Below, in pieces: positions 41,201 to 54,200 of a stretch of DNA of 64,000 nucleotides. Within the stretch, counting starts at the first letter, position 1. Every line of letters begins with the position of its first letter. The notes beneath the pieces are model-generated. The model was given only the letters and a program-made list of their open reading frames with translations. It was not told the DNA's origin and searched no databases. This DNA comes from CAWDYA01 sp963806495 (GTDB lineage Bacteria > Acidobacteriota > Polarisedimenticolia > JACPZX01 > DASXTC01): the NCBI GenBank assembly GCA_963806495.1, contig CAWDYA010000004.1, positions 307,292-371,291 on the forward strand, given 5' to 3'. The translations under genes and the position numbers were made by a program.

Positions 41201-44200
41201 ACGACCCCGCCGGTCCGTTCCCGCAGAACACGCTGGACACGCGCAACCCGACCGAGCAGGTCGTCCTGCATTACTTCGGCGACCCGGCCATCTTCGGCGC
41301 TTCCAGGAGCGGCGGCGACCACGGTCCGTACCGGGTGCGGGTGAAGTTCAAGAACACGGCCGGTGCCACACCGGTGCCGAACGCGCCGTGTGTGTGGCCC
41401 AACGTCACGCTGCACACGGCGGCCGCCGGCGACGACACGGTGCTGACGGCCAACGGTGTCAGCTACATCGGCACCGGCGCCGACGGTCTCTGCAACACGG
41501 CGGCGTCGGGAGGCGACGCTCAGCTCATCCCGCAGGGCAGCTTCGGCCAGCCCTTCGGTCTGGCTGTGGCGGGCCCGATCTACGGCGACCATGTCAGCAG
41601 CACGATCGCTCTGAACCGTCAGAACTACGACTGCTCGGAGAAGACCCTGTCGCTGAGCGTGGCCGATGGCAGCGTCCTGGCGGGTGGCTACCCGAACGCG
41701 GTGAGCCCCTCGGACATCGGCGCCAACACCATCGTCGAGTCGGTCGACCCGAACGGCGTCGTGCAGGACACGGAAGGCGGGTTCGGCTTCCGGAGTCAGG
41801 CCCAGATCCTGGGCGGCTCGGGGCTGCGCGTTGGACGCTATACGCACTATCAGTCCAACGATCGGCGCCTGCAGTTCACGGGCGCGACACCGCACGCCAA
41901 CAACGGCATCATCGAGGTGAGGGACGGATGGACGGTCAGGGCGGTCTACAACGACCAGACGCCGACGACGGTCGGCGGCCCGGCACCGGACCCGGCCGTT
42001 TCCGAGTCTCGTGTCAATTGCAAGCCGTTCCTGGGCGAAGTGCGTCTCAACACCTCGGCGGCTGCGGCAGGTGAGCCGTTCCGCCGGACGAACATCGTGG
42101 GTGGCTGTGACGTCGGCCGTGTGGTCAACGGCCGCGGCGATCTCAACCTGGATGCCGGCGAGGACGTCGTCTACCAGGTCGGCTTCGCCAACCAGAACAC
42201 GGACGCCATCCCGGATCTCAAGGCGACGTTGAGCTGCGCCGCAGGCGTGGGAGCCTGCGACAGCCTGTCGAGCCTCGGGTCCGCCGTGAGCAGCGGCACC
42301 ACGGTCGATCTCGGCTACCTGCCCCCGGGCAGGGAGGGGATCGCGGCGTGGACGCTGCATGTGGACGACAGCGTCAAGAACCTGGCCACGGCAGACCGGT
42401 ATGTCGACTTCGTCGTGACGTTCGCGGCGGCCGGCTCGGACTTCGGCGACCAGCTCGCGAGTCAGTCATTCACGTTCCGTGAGGCGGTGCAGGCGGATAC
42501 CGAGATCCTGTACTACAACACGGACTTCCCGGGTGGTGGCGTTCAGGCTGCCGACCGCAACCGCGACGGCATCATCCGCACGCAGCCGGCCGGGTCGACG
42601 GCGAGGAACAGGGAGCTGCAGACCTACCAGCCCCTGAACAACGCCGGCAACCCGAACCAGACGATCGCGGCGCAGATGCCGTGGCACTTCGATTCCAACA
42701 ACGGTGGATTCACGGCGTTCCGTACGGCTGACAGCAAGCCCGGCAGCCCCGGTTCGTCACAGAACAGCCTCGCCTGGTTCTACAGCACGGGCGGCGGCTG
42801 CGGCTGGCAGACGCAGAACAACGGCGTCCCGCCGGCCTCTGTCAACTCCACCCTGCCGAAGGGCACCTGGCATGCCGGTCATGGTCCGGTGGGAGCTTTC
42901 CGCACGGCCAACGCGTGCCCGCCGTACACGATGCCCAGCGATCCGACGACCGCTCCTCTCGCGGAGTACACCCACGACGTGCTGTGGTCGCCGGTGATGC
43001 AGAAGGTCAACACCATGCCTGATGCCCGAGGTATCGACTTCGACATCAGGATGGAGGCGATCGGCTGGAACGAGACGCAGAGCTTCACCGATACGGCGAC
43101 CTATACGAACCTCGAGGTCGACTCGAACATCGATGACGCCGACCAGGTCATCCTGGGCGACTCGTACAGCTACCGCGTGCCGTTCGGTTCAGGCGGCCCG
43201 AGAACCAGCGCTGCGAACTCGCAGAGGACATTCGGTCCGAGGCGGGACAGCGACGGTTCGCTGAGCGCTTCCAAGGGTGGTGCGACGGGTGACGAGGTGG
43301 GCGTTTCCGAGCCTATCGCGCAGAGGATCGAGTCGGACTTCCTGCAGCGGCCTCTGATGTCGTTCCCGACGGCTGACGTTGATTCCACTCAGTTCGGCTT
43401 CCAGAGCAACACGGCGGTCGACGTGAGCACGGGTCTTCCCATCATCCCCGGTATCTGCACATCGCACAATTGCACCTCCGGGCGGCGATGCACAGGTAAT
43501 TGGCCCGAGTTCGCCTGTGCGGTCAATTCCGACTGCACCGGCCCCGGTACCCGCGTCGGTCACTCCACGGCATGGGGCCCGGTACGCAACCGTGAGGTCG
43601 ATCTTCCCGCGGGCAGGTTCGAGGAATTCCGCGGGTCGAAGGGTAACCGGTTCCAGTTCGAGCTGGGCTGGTTCCTCACCGAGGGCGGCCAGGGCGGCGA
43701 CCTCGGTTGGACCCTGGACGATATCTACTTCGAGTGGTCGGAGCGTCATCCGACCGACCAGGATCCGAACGGTCCGAACGATTGCGCGAACATCCCGAAT
43801 CGCCCGGGGGCGAACCCGGCTGCACGTCAGTGCGGTACGGTTGCCTTCGAGCGACTGACGATCCACAACTGCACCACCGGCATCAAGGTCACGGTCACCG
43901 ACCCGACACCTGTGCTGGGCGGCAGCGGTTGCGGTGGCAGCCAGGTGGCGGTCTCCGTGAGGAGCACGGACGAGCCTCTCGGTGAGACCTTCTGCCTCGA
44001 TCCGGCCGGCCCCGGTGTCTTCACGGGGGTTGCCCAGGTCAGCGCGGTTGCCAATCAGCCGGGCATTCTGTTCGTCAACTCAACCCAGGGTGAGAACTTC
44101 ACCATCGTGGCGTCCTACAAGGACGACGAGTGCGACCAGGACAGCGATGGCGAGCTGGGAGAGAACGACTTCCTCGATCTCGACGGTGACGGCGTCCGGA

Positions 44201-47200
44201 ACTTCGGTGCGGATGGCGTCTCCAACGACATCAGCTCGGTGAACTTCTACGCCGAGGGTCAGGGAGTCACCGACGACGACAACTGCTTCGACGACCTGAA
44301 CATCGTCGACGTCTACAACCCGGTCGGGATCCCGCAGCGCGACAACAACGGCGGCGGGACGATCTCGAGTGAGGACTGCCCGGTGGGTCCGCGGTTCTCG
44401 CTTCAGGATCCGGCGGGTGTCTGCTCATCCGGCACATGTTCCGCCGGCTCGGCAGACAGGCTTGGCGGCGGGGAGAGGTCTGCACGACGAACCTGGACTG
44501 CAATGACCACGGTCGTGCTCTCAACGGCCAGTGCGACTACGACAACGACGGACTCGGCGACCTGTGTGACAACTGTCCCACGGTCCCGAACAACAGCCAG
44601 CTCGACTCGGACGGCGACGGCGTCGGTGATGCCTGCGAGGTCAACGACATCGATGGTGACGGCATCATCAACACCATCGACAACTGCCCGAGCCTTTACA
44701 ACCCGAGCCAGGCCGGTACGCCAACCAAGGGCGTTGTGTGCGACGACACTCAGGATCGGGACAACGACCTGATTCCCGAGGTCAGCGACAACTGCCCCAA
44801 CGAGACCGGCGGTCTGGAGAACGGTGTTCCGGCTCCTCCGATCTCGGCAACCTACAACCCGCAGCAGGTTGACACCGACGCCGATGGCATCGGTGACAAG
44901 TGCGACTCCGAGGACTTCGACAACGACGGCGTCGTGAATGCTGTGGACAATTGTCCGACGGTGTACAACGCGGCCGACCCGACCTTCCAGATCCAGACCG
45001 ACAGCGACCTGGACGGGCTGGGCGACGACCGCAACGGCATCGACACGAACCCGGGCCCGCAGGCCTACTGCGACCCGGATTCCGCGGACGACAACAACAG
45101 CGGTGTTCCTGACGACCTGATACAGGTCGCTTCGGAGCTGGATTGCAACTGGGCCTCCTTCGGCATCACCAACCCGAACGAGGGCGGCACGCCCGTCGGT
45201 TCGATGGCGGTGGTCTCGGTGGCCCTTACCGACGACGGTACCGCGGACTTCTTCTGCACCTCGGGTGACCCGGATCCGAACAACAATCCGGCTATCCCGG
45301 AGCCTTGCCCGCAGGAGAATCCCGGCTCGCCGAACAACGATGCGTTCTGCGATTCGCCAGGTCAGCCCGGCTCCGGTGTATGCGAAGCGGTGCCTGACGG
45401 TATCGCGGACCCGGGTGAGATGGCCTCCATGCAGATCACGGTGGCCAACGCCTCACAGGACAGGACGACCGGCGCGTCGGTTGCGCTGAACAACCTGACC
45501 CTGGGCGTCCGGGCGACCACGCCCGCCGTCGGTTGCGTCCCGAAGGCGCAGGTCTTCATGGGTGACCTCGGTGCCGGTGGTTCGGCAACGACACCCCCGG
45601 GAGCCCTGACCTTCATCGTGGATCCGTCTGATCCGGGACCGGGACGGTCCAGCTCGGTGAAACTGGCGGAAGCCGGCTTCGCCCTGACGGCTCAGGCGGA
45701 CGGGGTCGAAGGCATCAGCCCCGCACAGGCGTTCAAGTTCTTCGTGGACGTTGACAGGACGGACTACCCGCCGATCGCGGCGGCCTGTCCGCAGTTCCCT
45801 GCCATCAACGGCCCCGGCGTTCTGTGCGAGGACTTCGACACCGACCGCAACCTCAACGGCACGTACGACTTCACCAGGCTGCCTCTGAGCGCCGACCCGA
45901 GTGATCCTCTGCGGGCCAACGGCGACCAGACGGACGACGTCCTCGGCTTCACGATCGACACGGGCGGCGTTCCGACCGGTACCGGTGCGGTAACCTGCGC
46001 TGATGACAACGCACGTGGCTACCCCACCTGCATCGCGGTGGGTGAGGAGAACGACTGGCACCTGCACACGAACGTGCCTGGTGAGACCGGCGGCGTCGGC
46101 TACAACAGCCCCGCCACCGGTTCCAGCGCCAAGGCGCACAGTGGTGTCCGCTCCATGCACATGGGGCGCCACCTCGACGGTACGACGACGCTCAGTGACA
46201 CCATCCGGCTCCGTCAGGTCTCGGCCTTCGTCCTGGACAGCCAGGGAGACCCGAACGTCCCGGGTGTGGTCATCGGCCCCGCTTCGACTCTCGAGTTCTG
46301 GCACATGATCTCCGTGCCGGATGACGAGAACTTCGGCAGCGGCTTTACCCCGGACGGAACATCGTTCGGCGGCGGTCAGGTCCAGCTCAGTCTGCTGGGC
46401 AATGACGGCAAGTTCGAGAAGTGGCAGCGGCTGACGGCGAACCTGAACGGGTACGACTCGATCGATCAGGGTTCTGTCAGCCTCTGCGGATTCGACCCTG
46501 GTGACGATCAGCAGCCGCCTCTCGACGAGACGTTCTGCTCCGAGGCCGCCGGTCCGATGTGGGCCGACCTCGGCGACATCATCGGGACGGATGCCACCTG
46601 CACCGTGGACACCGACTCCAACGACCCGGTACACAAGGACTGCGGCGCCTACTCGGGCTGCACCCCCGGTCCGGGTTGCACGGAGAACGGTTCCGTGGGC
46701 ACCGGCGTGTGGGCGAGGTCGGCGTTCGACCTGTCGCCGTTCGCCGGCCGCGTGGCCAGACTGCGGTGGATCGGCATGGTCGAAGGTGGTTGGTCGTTCG
46801 GTATCAGCCGGTCGGCTCTCGAGCCGTCGGCTGGTGGCGCCGGCTACCAGTACTTCGATGGTGACGATGGTTGGTGGATCGACGATATCGTCCTCACCGA
46901 CCTGAGGCAGGCAGCCTCGACCATCGGGCCTGACACGGTCACCGGTCTTTCGCAGTGCGTCGTCGGCCAGAATGCCGACAACTGCGGAGTGGTGGCTATC
47001 AACGTCGCAGGCGCGCTGGATCTCGGCGCCGCGCTGGTCCTGAACGCTGACGTCCAGAGCCAGACGGTCCAGATCGACGCGCGGGGCACGCTTGCCGGAG
47101 ACGATCCCGGCACGGGTGGCATCACCGAAGGCGCCTGCGAGTACGGCGTGCTTCAGTATCAGTTCAGCGAGTGTCTCGATCCGAGCTGCGCGAGCTCCAA

Positions 47201-47912
47201 TGTCGTGCAGGCGTTCTCGCCCGCGGCGACCATCACGGTCTCCCCGAGCGCGGACACCCTGTACAAGGTGGAGGCGCGGTGCTCCTCGGACCTGACCTGT
47301 GTTGATACGAGGACCGTCGCACTGAACGTCTATACCGGGACCGAGTTCGATGACCCGAACACGGCCCTGTATCCTCCGTGCTCCGTCACCACGGGCAGCG
47401 TCATTCCAGGCCCGTCCGGTGTGGCGAAGTTCACGGATATCCCGGGTGAGGGTGGTACCTGCTCCGCCGGCAAGTGCACCGCTGGTTACAAGTTCCTCAA
47501 GAACCAGCCCTGCACCACCGGCGCGGCCGGCGACTACTTCTGCTCGGGTGCGCTCGAGGTCCTGGATAGCTCGGCGACCCTCAGGTGGCCGACGCGTCCG
47601 AGGCCGAACGGATGGGGTTACAACGTGTGGCGCTACACCTCTGTCGGCGTGAACACCGGGGTGGATCTGTTCCCCGAGTCGAACGGTGGCACGGGTGTGG
47701 CGACATTCATTGGATCGCTCCTGTTCAGCAACGTCCACACAGGCCCGATCCTGCCCATCCTCGTTACGCAGCAGGACACCGAAGCTCCGGCGACCCCGGG
47801 CACGGTGTTCTTCTACCAGGTGGCTCCGTACCATCAGCCAGTCTGGCCGAACCACGACGGTATGAGGCCGTCCTCGTCCAACAGGGCGACGGTCTGCGTC
47901 GCGGCTCCGTAA
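38218..47912 (+). CDS. Giant secreted subtilisin-like (S8) protease with TSP3 repeats, copy 1 (frameshifted)
   Basis: About 3,231 residues. Signal peptide 1-31. Two tandem I9-like propeptide folds lie at about 142-187 (YYIVQFAPSA) and 231-305. The S8 domain resembles KP-43: Asp374 in LGVADNGL, His444 in VTHGTLAAG, oxyanion Asn603 in PVGNDGSD and Ser734 in GTSISAGK are all present, so it should be active. A beta-sandwich (about 870-1000) and a CARDB-like stretch (about 1312) follow. Jelly-roll-like modules end in GWTLDDIYFEW (about 1820) and GWWIDDI (near 2890). Calcium-binding TSP3 repeats (DSDGDGVGDACE type) lie near 1970 and 2100-2300. One missing base near 44470-44480 splits the frame. No cell-wall or membrane anchor is seen at the C-terminus. 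ATG 38218 follows a G-rich ribosome binding site. Confidence 0.85.
38386..41813 (+). repeat. 3,428-bp near-identical tract, copy 1
   Basis: Aligns without gaps to 48369-51796 at a constant offset of 9,983. I found eight differences by eye (five change an amino acid), so about 99.8% identity. Both edges are sharp. Confidence 0.93.
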
Positions 47913-47941
47913 CGCGTAGCGCAAGGTAACTGCATTCCCTG

Positions 47942-47971
47942 AAAGGGGGGCCGAAAGGCCCCCCTTTTTTT
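47942..47971 (+). terminator. Rho-independent terminator after giant protease 1
   Basis: AAAGGGGGGCC, a GAAA loop, then GGCCCCCC and a run of seven T. The stem is perfect and the tetraloop stable. Confidence 0.93.
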
Positions 47972-47996
47972 GTCTTTTGAGGGAGATGCGAAATGC

Positions 47997-48025
47997 TTGA
48001 CCCTTTCGTATTTTCGGGGTAAATA
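47997..48025 (+). promoter_or_regulatory. Putative promoter of the second giant protease gene
   Basis: TTGACC (47997-48002), 17-base spacer and TAAATA (48020-48025) at the start of an AT-rich stretch, just after the terminator. Confidence 0.45.
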
Positions 48026-48230
48026 ATAACTATCGTCCTCTCCGCCGGGGAGCATGCCTCATGCGCCACGATTCGGGTTTTGAACCCGGCGTGCCACTGT
48101 CGTCAGCCACCCACATGCCCGGCCGGCCGGTGCCTGCCCGCACCCGAGCCGACCTCTCCATCGGGAACCGCCCGGTTTCCGCCGCCGCGCCACGCCCGTG
48201 GCGCCGCCCTGATTCGGGGGGGGAGTGTCC

Positions 48231-51200
48231 ATGTCCACCAGCCACGATGATCCACGCAAGGGATGGGTTGCTCTTGTTCGACTGACCTGCTGCGGTCTGA
48301 TCCTGCTGGCCGCCGCCACGCTCGCGCCGGCGGGAGGCCCCGGCCAGGGGCGGCTGGTGCGCCCGGCCCAGGACCAGCGTCCGGCCGGGCTGGCGGAGAC
48401 GGAGCTGCGTTTCATCGACAAGATGAAGCGCCAGATGTTCAGCCGTCCCGACTGGTGGCCGTACGAGAACGGCGTGGGTCTGGCGCGTTACGGCGACGTG
48501 GACAGCTCTGAGCTGAGCTCGCCGGACGTTCTGATCACGCCGAAGGGCGCGATCAACGTGAAGCGGGGAAGCCAGCGGGACAACCTGCCGGCGGATCTGC
48601 GCGCGGCGGCGCCTGCGACGGGCAAGCCGGGCTACTACATCGTGCAGTTTGCGCCGTCGGCGGCGTCGGGCCGGGGCTCGCTGGAGCTGCGCAAGCAGAT
48701 CGGCGACCTGGGCGGGCATGTGGTGGAGTACGTGCCGAACAACGCGTTCCTGGTGAAGATCCAGGGCAAGGACCGGCACAACTTCGACAATCCCTCACAG
48801 TTCCAGTACGTGACGCCGTACGAGCCTGCGGACAAGATCAGCCCGAAGCTGGGCCGGATGCCGCTGCTGAATCCGGAGCGCGCGGTGTCGGACACGTTCA
48901 GCATCGTGGTGCAGGTGATGCCGGGCGAGAGCGCCGATGATGTGGCGAGCGACGTGCAGCGGTTGGGCGGCACGGTGACGAAGCGTCACGAAGTGGCGGA
49001 CACGCAGTGGGTGTCGGCGGAGCTTCGGAACAACAAGGTGATTCAGCTGGCGAAGAATCCGGCGGTGAAGTGGATCTACGAGGCGCCGGAGAACGTCATG
49101 ATGAACCTGGTGACGAGCGCGATGGTGGAAGTGGGCCGGTTCCTGGAGCCTCGGGAATTCGGCGACTTCGTGCTGCCGTACCGCAACGCGGGCATCGACG
49201 GAAGCGGGATCCCGATGGCGACGTCGGCGGCCGACAAGGACTTCACGGGCGGCTCGGTGACCGGTTTCGACTCAAGTCTGTCGAACTATGAGGTGGCGCC
49301 GCAGTTTCTGGGCGTGGCGGACAACGGTCTGACGCTGGACTCGCCGGCGTTCGCGCATGACAACTCCGACCCGTGCGTGGGCGGGGCGTGCATGGACAAC
49401 GGCACGGTCGTGACCAACGTCGGCCCGACGCACCGCAAGGTCGAGGCGTACATCCGGGGCGTTTCCCTGGACGCGACGGCGGCGGGCGACTTCCTGACGT
49501 GCGACGGTATCCGTTCGGGTGGCGTGACGCACGGGACGCTGGCGGCGGGAGGTGCTGCGGCGAACCCGAGCGGTGGGATCAACGGTCTGGGTCGCGAGTA
49601 CAGCGACGTGGACTCGGTGGACCTGTTCGTGGCGTTTTTCAACGACACGCGTGAGTCGAACCTGTCGCTGGACGGACAGGCGCGCGGCTCGAGGGTGATC
49701 TTCGAGGACATCGCGAACACGCCGCCGTCTTCACCGCCGGCCTGTGCGGTGAACTTCCTCAGCGACGTGGATGCGGGCAACGTGCCGGCGGACCGTCTGG
49801 CGGACATGGCCTATCGTCGTGACCTGAACCTTGCCAACAACACGCTGAACGCCCGTGGCGCGAAGGTGACCCTGTTTGCCTTCGGCAACCCGGTCAACTT
49901 CGACGACATCAAGACCAACGGCCAGGGCAACTACACCAACGGCGCCAACGGCGTGGACGCGTTCCTGTTCGCGAACCGCCGGGTGCTGCACGTGCAGCCG
50001 GTGGGCAACGATGGCTCGGACCCGCAGACGGGCGCCGACATCGACCCGCTGTCGGACCCGAACTTCGGTCCGCAGTCGATTCAGGTGAACGACCTGGCGA
50101 CGGCGAAGAACATCGTGACGGTGGGCTCCAACACGGTGGACGACAGCCGTGCGAGCACGGACAACTCGGAGATCGTGGCGAACTTCACGAGCAAGGGTCC
50201 TGCGACGTACTCCTCGCTGAGGGTGGCGCCCCTGGTGGTGGCGCCGGGCGTGGACATCGGCGGCGGATTCGAGGGTCGTGAAGGCCGCTTCTCGGACTAC
50301 TACTTCGTGTCGATGGCGCAGACGGTATCGTTCGACAACGCGAACGACACGACACCGACGCCGCTGGAGAACGTGATCATCCAGGGCCAGGCGGGCACGT
50401 CGATCTCGGCGGGCAAGATCGCCGGCGCGGCGCTGCAGATCCGCGACTACTTCGCCAAGGGCTTCTACCCGACGGCGGAGGCGGATGCGGCGCATCGTAT
50501 CGGAGACGTGTCGGGGATGCTGGTGAAGGCGCTGCTGATCAACAGCACCGACTTCCCGCAGCTTGGCCCGCCGATCGCCTCGTGCGCAGGCAAGTTCTGC
50601 AACGAGTCGGGCTACGGCAAGGTGGAGCTGGCGAACACGCTGCCGCTGACGACGTTCCGCATCGAGCGTCGTCCGGCGAACAAGACGAACGTGGACCCGA
50701 TTCCGAGCGTTCCTCCCGGACTGCTGGTCGCCGACGAGTACTTCGACGGCGGCGCGCGCGGGGCGGGCGCGGACGGCAGCACGACGGGTATCGGCGTGGT
50801 GCCGGTGGGCGGCTCGGTGTCGTTCGACTTCTACCGTCGTGACGGCTGGGACCAGGTGAGGGCCTCGCTGGCGTGGTACGACGCGGTCGGCGAGACGCTG
50901 AAGAACGACCTGGACCTGGAGGTCATCAGCGGCGACTACGAGCTGACCGACTTCGGCTACCCGGGTCTTTACACCGGCTATGGCATCTGCAGCGGGTATG
51001 GGTACACGTTTGCCTGCGGCGAGTGCACATACGCAGCCAACGACAACGACCCGTCGTACTTCGACGCGTCGGGTCTCAACCCGTACGTCATCATCTGGCG
51101 GGGCAACAACTTCCGGGAGTTCAGCAACCAGTTCTCGTTGCACATCGAGTGCGACCCGAACACCGGCGCGCCGTACGACGCGAACGACCCCGCCGGTCCG

Positions 51201-54200
51201 TTCCCGCAGAACACGCTGGACACGCGCAACCCGACCGAGCAGGTCGTCCTGCATTACTTCGGCGACCCGGCCATCTTCGGCGCTTCCAGGAGCGGCGGCG
51301 ACCACGGTCCGTACCGGGTGCGGGTGAAGTTCAAGAACACGGCCGGTGCCACACCGGTGCCGAACGCGCCGTGTGTGTGGCCCAACGTCACGCTGCACAC
51401 GGCGGCCGCCGGCGACGACACGGTGCTGACGGCCAACGGTGTCAGCTACATCGGCACCGGCGCCGACGGTCTCTGCAACACGGCGGCGTCGGGAGGCGAC
51501 GCTCAGCTCATCCCGCAGGGCAGCTTCGGCCAGCCCTTCGGTCTGGCTGTGGCGGGCCCGATCTACGGCGACCATGTCAGCAGCACGATCGCTCTGAACC
51601 GTCAGAACTACGACTGCTCGGAGAAGACCCTGTCGCTGAGCGTGGCCGATGGCAGCGTCCTGGCGGGTGGCTACCCGAACGCGGTGAGCCCCTCGGACAT
51701 CGGCGCCAACACCATCGTCGAGTCGGTCGACCCGAACGGCGTCGTGCAGGACACGGAAGGCGGGTTCGGCTTCCGGAGCCAGGCCCAGATCCTGGGAGGA
51801 TCGACGCTGCGTGCGGCGAGATACGACCACTATGTGTCCGACGACCACCGGCTGCAGTTCACCGGCGACCGGCCCGGCTCGCCGCAGCCCATCCCCGGAA
51901 ACGGCATCATCGAGGTGAAGGACGGGTGGACCCTGAGGGCGGTCTATGCCGATACCTCCCCCACCAGGCAGGGCGGCCCCGCGCCCGACCCGGCCGTCAC
52001 CGAGGCACGCGTCATCTGCCAGCCGTTTCTGGGCGAGGTGCGCCTGAATGTCGCCTCGGGCGAGCCGATGCGGCGCACGAACATCTCCGGCGGCTGCGAC
52101 ACCGGCCGTGTGGCGGGAAGCCGCGGCGATCTCAGCCTGGATGCCGGCGAGGACGTCGTCTACCAGGTCGGCTTCGCCAACCAGAACACCGACGCCATCC
52201 CGGATCTCAGGGCGACGCTGAGCTGTTCGGCCGGAGGCGGGCGCCTGCGACAGCCTCACCAGCCGGGGCGCGCCCGTCTCGAACGGCACGACGGTGGATC
52301 TGGGCGCCGTGCCCCCGGGCAGGGAAGGGATCGCCGCCTTCACGCTGCACGTGGACGACAACGTGAAGGGCCTGGCCACGGCAGACCGGTATGTCGACTT
52401 CGTCGTGACGTTCTCGGCGACCGGCTCGGACTTCGGAGACCGGCTCGCGAGTCAGTCATTCACGTTCCGTGAGGCGGTGCAGGCGGATACCGAGATCCTG
52501 TACTACAACACGGACTTCCCGGGCGGCGGCACGCTCGCCGCCGACCGCAACCGCGACGGCCTGATCCAGACCGTGCCCGACAGCGCGTCGGGACGGAACC
52601 GCGAGCTCCGGACCTTCCAGCCGCTCAACAACGCCGGCAACCCCAACCAGTCGATCTCGGCCATGATGCCGTGGCACTTCGATGCCGGCAACGGTGGTTT
52701 CACGGCGTTCCGCACGGCGGCCAGCAAGCCGGGGCCGTCACCGCAGAACAGCCTCGCCTGGTTCTACAGCACGGGCGGCGGCTGCGGCTGGCAGACCCAG
52801 AACAACGGCGTCCCGCCGTTCTCCGCCAACGCAAACCTCCCGAAAGGCACGTGGCACGCGGGGCACGGCCCGGTAGGCACCTACAACACACCGAACGCCT
52901 GCCCGCCCTACACCGTGCCTTCGGATCCGAACACGCCCCCGATGACCGAGTTCATCAACGACGTGCTCGAGTCGCCCGCCCTCTACAAGGTGAACACGGG
53001 TCTGGACGCCCGCGGCCTGGCGTTCGACATCCGCATGGAGTCCGTGGGGTGGAACGAGAGCCAGAGCTTCACGGACGCCGGCACGCGCACATGGATGGAC
53101 GTCGACCCGGACCTCGACAACGGAAGCGATGTCGTGCTCGGCGATGCGTACGCATACAACGTGACGTTCTCGACCACCGGCCCGGCGACCAGCAGCTTCA
53201 ATGGGCAACATCTCTTCGGCCCCCTGCGCGACAGCGACGGGTCGCTCACGACCGGCAGCGTCACGGGTGACGAGGTGGGTGTCCCCGGTACGGCGACCGA
53301 CCCGCTGCTGATGTCGTATCCGACGGTGGATGTCGATCCGAACACCTTCGGGTTCCAGTCCAGCGCCTCGGTCGACCTGATCTCGGGGCTGCCAATCATC
53401 CCGGGCGTCTGCACCGCGGGTGTCTGCACCTCGGGCGGCAACGCCCAGATGGGAACGGCATGCACCCTGAGCTCCCAGTGCACGGGGGCCGGTACCCGCG
53501 TCGGACACTCCACGCCCTGGGGGCCGGTGCGCAACCGCGAGGTCGACCTGGCCGGCAACGGGTTCGAGAACATCCATCCGGACACCGGCAACCGGTTCGG
53601 CTTCGAGTTCTCCTGGTTCCTCGGCGAGGGGGGCCAGGGAGGAGACACGGGCTGGACGATCGACGACGTCTACTTCGAGTGGTCGGAGCGCCACGCCATC
53701 GACCAGGATGCCAACAGCCGGAACGACTGCGCCAGCATCCCGAGCCGGCCGGGAGCGGACACCGGCGGCACGCCAGTGCGGCACCGTGACCTTCGAGCGC
53801 CTCACCATCCACAACTGCACCACCGGGATCCGTGCCACCGTCACCGACATGACCCCGGAGCTGGGGGCCTCGGGCTGCTCGGGCAGCCAGGTGGCCCTGC
53901 TGGCGCGAAGCAGCAGTGAGCCGGCCGGCGAGATCGTCTGTCTGGACGAGGCGAGCCCCGGCGTCTACACGGGGATCGTCCAGGTCAGCGCCCTGTCGAA
54001 CCCCCCGGGCATCCTGTACGTCGACGCGACACAGGGTGAGAACTTCGTCATCACCGGGTCGTACGCCGACCCGGAGTGCGACCAGGACGGCGACGGGGAG
54101 ATTGGAGAAAGCGACATCCGTGACGTGGACGGCGACGGCATCCCCAACGTGGACGCCTACGGCGCGCCCGACGACAACTGCTACGACGCGCTGAGCATGA

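Larger units (their letters stand above)
47913..48230. other. 318-bp spacer between the giant protease genes
   Basis: Contains a strong intrinsic terminator (47942-47971) and a promoter-like pair (47997-48025), then about 200 bases of leader. The two giant genes therefore appear to be separate transcription units. No further gene is seen. Confidence 0.65.

Noticed and set aside
39748..42360. Long antisense frames in both giant genes (also at 49731-52379 and 45453-47924)
   Set aside because: They mirror the codon periodicity of the sense strand, are Val/Arg/His-rich and repeat only because the sense tract is duplicated.
44440..44500. Programmed ribosomal frameshifting in the giant genes
   Set aside because: The breaks lie at different sites in the two copies, lack a shared slippery sequence, and match the error pattern seen in unrelated genes of the window.
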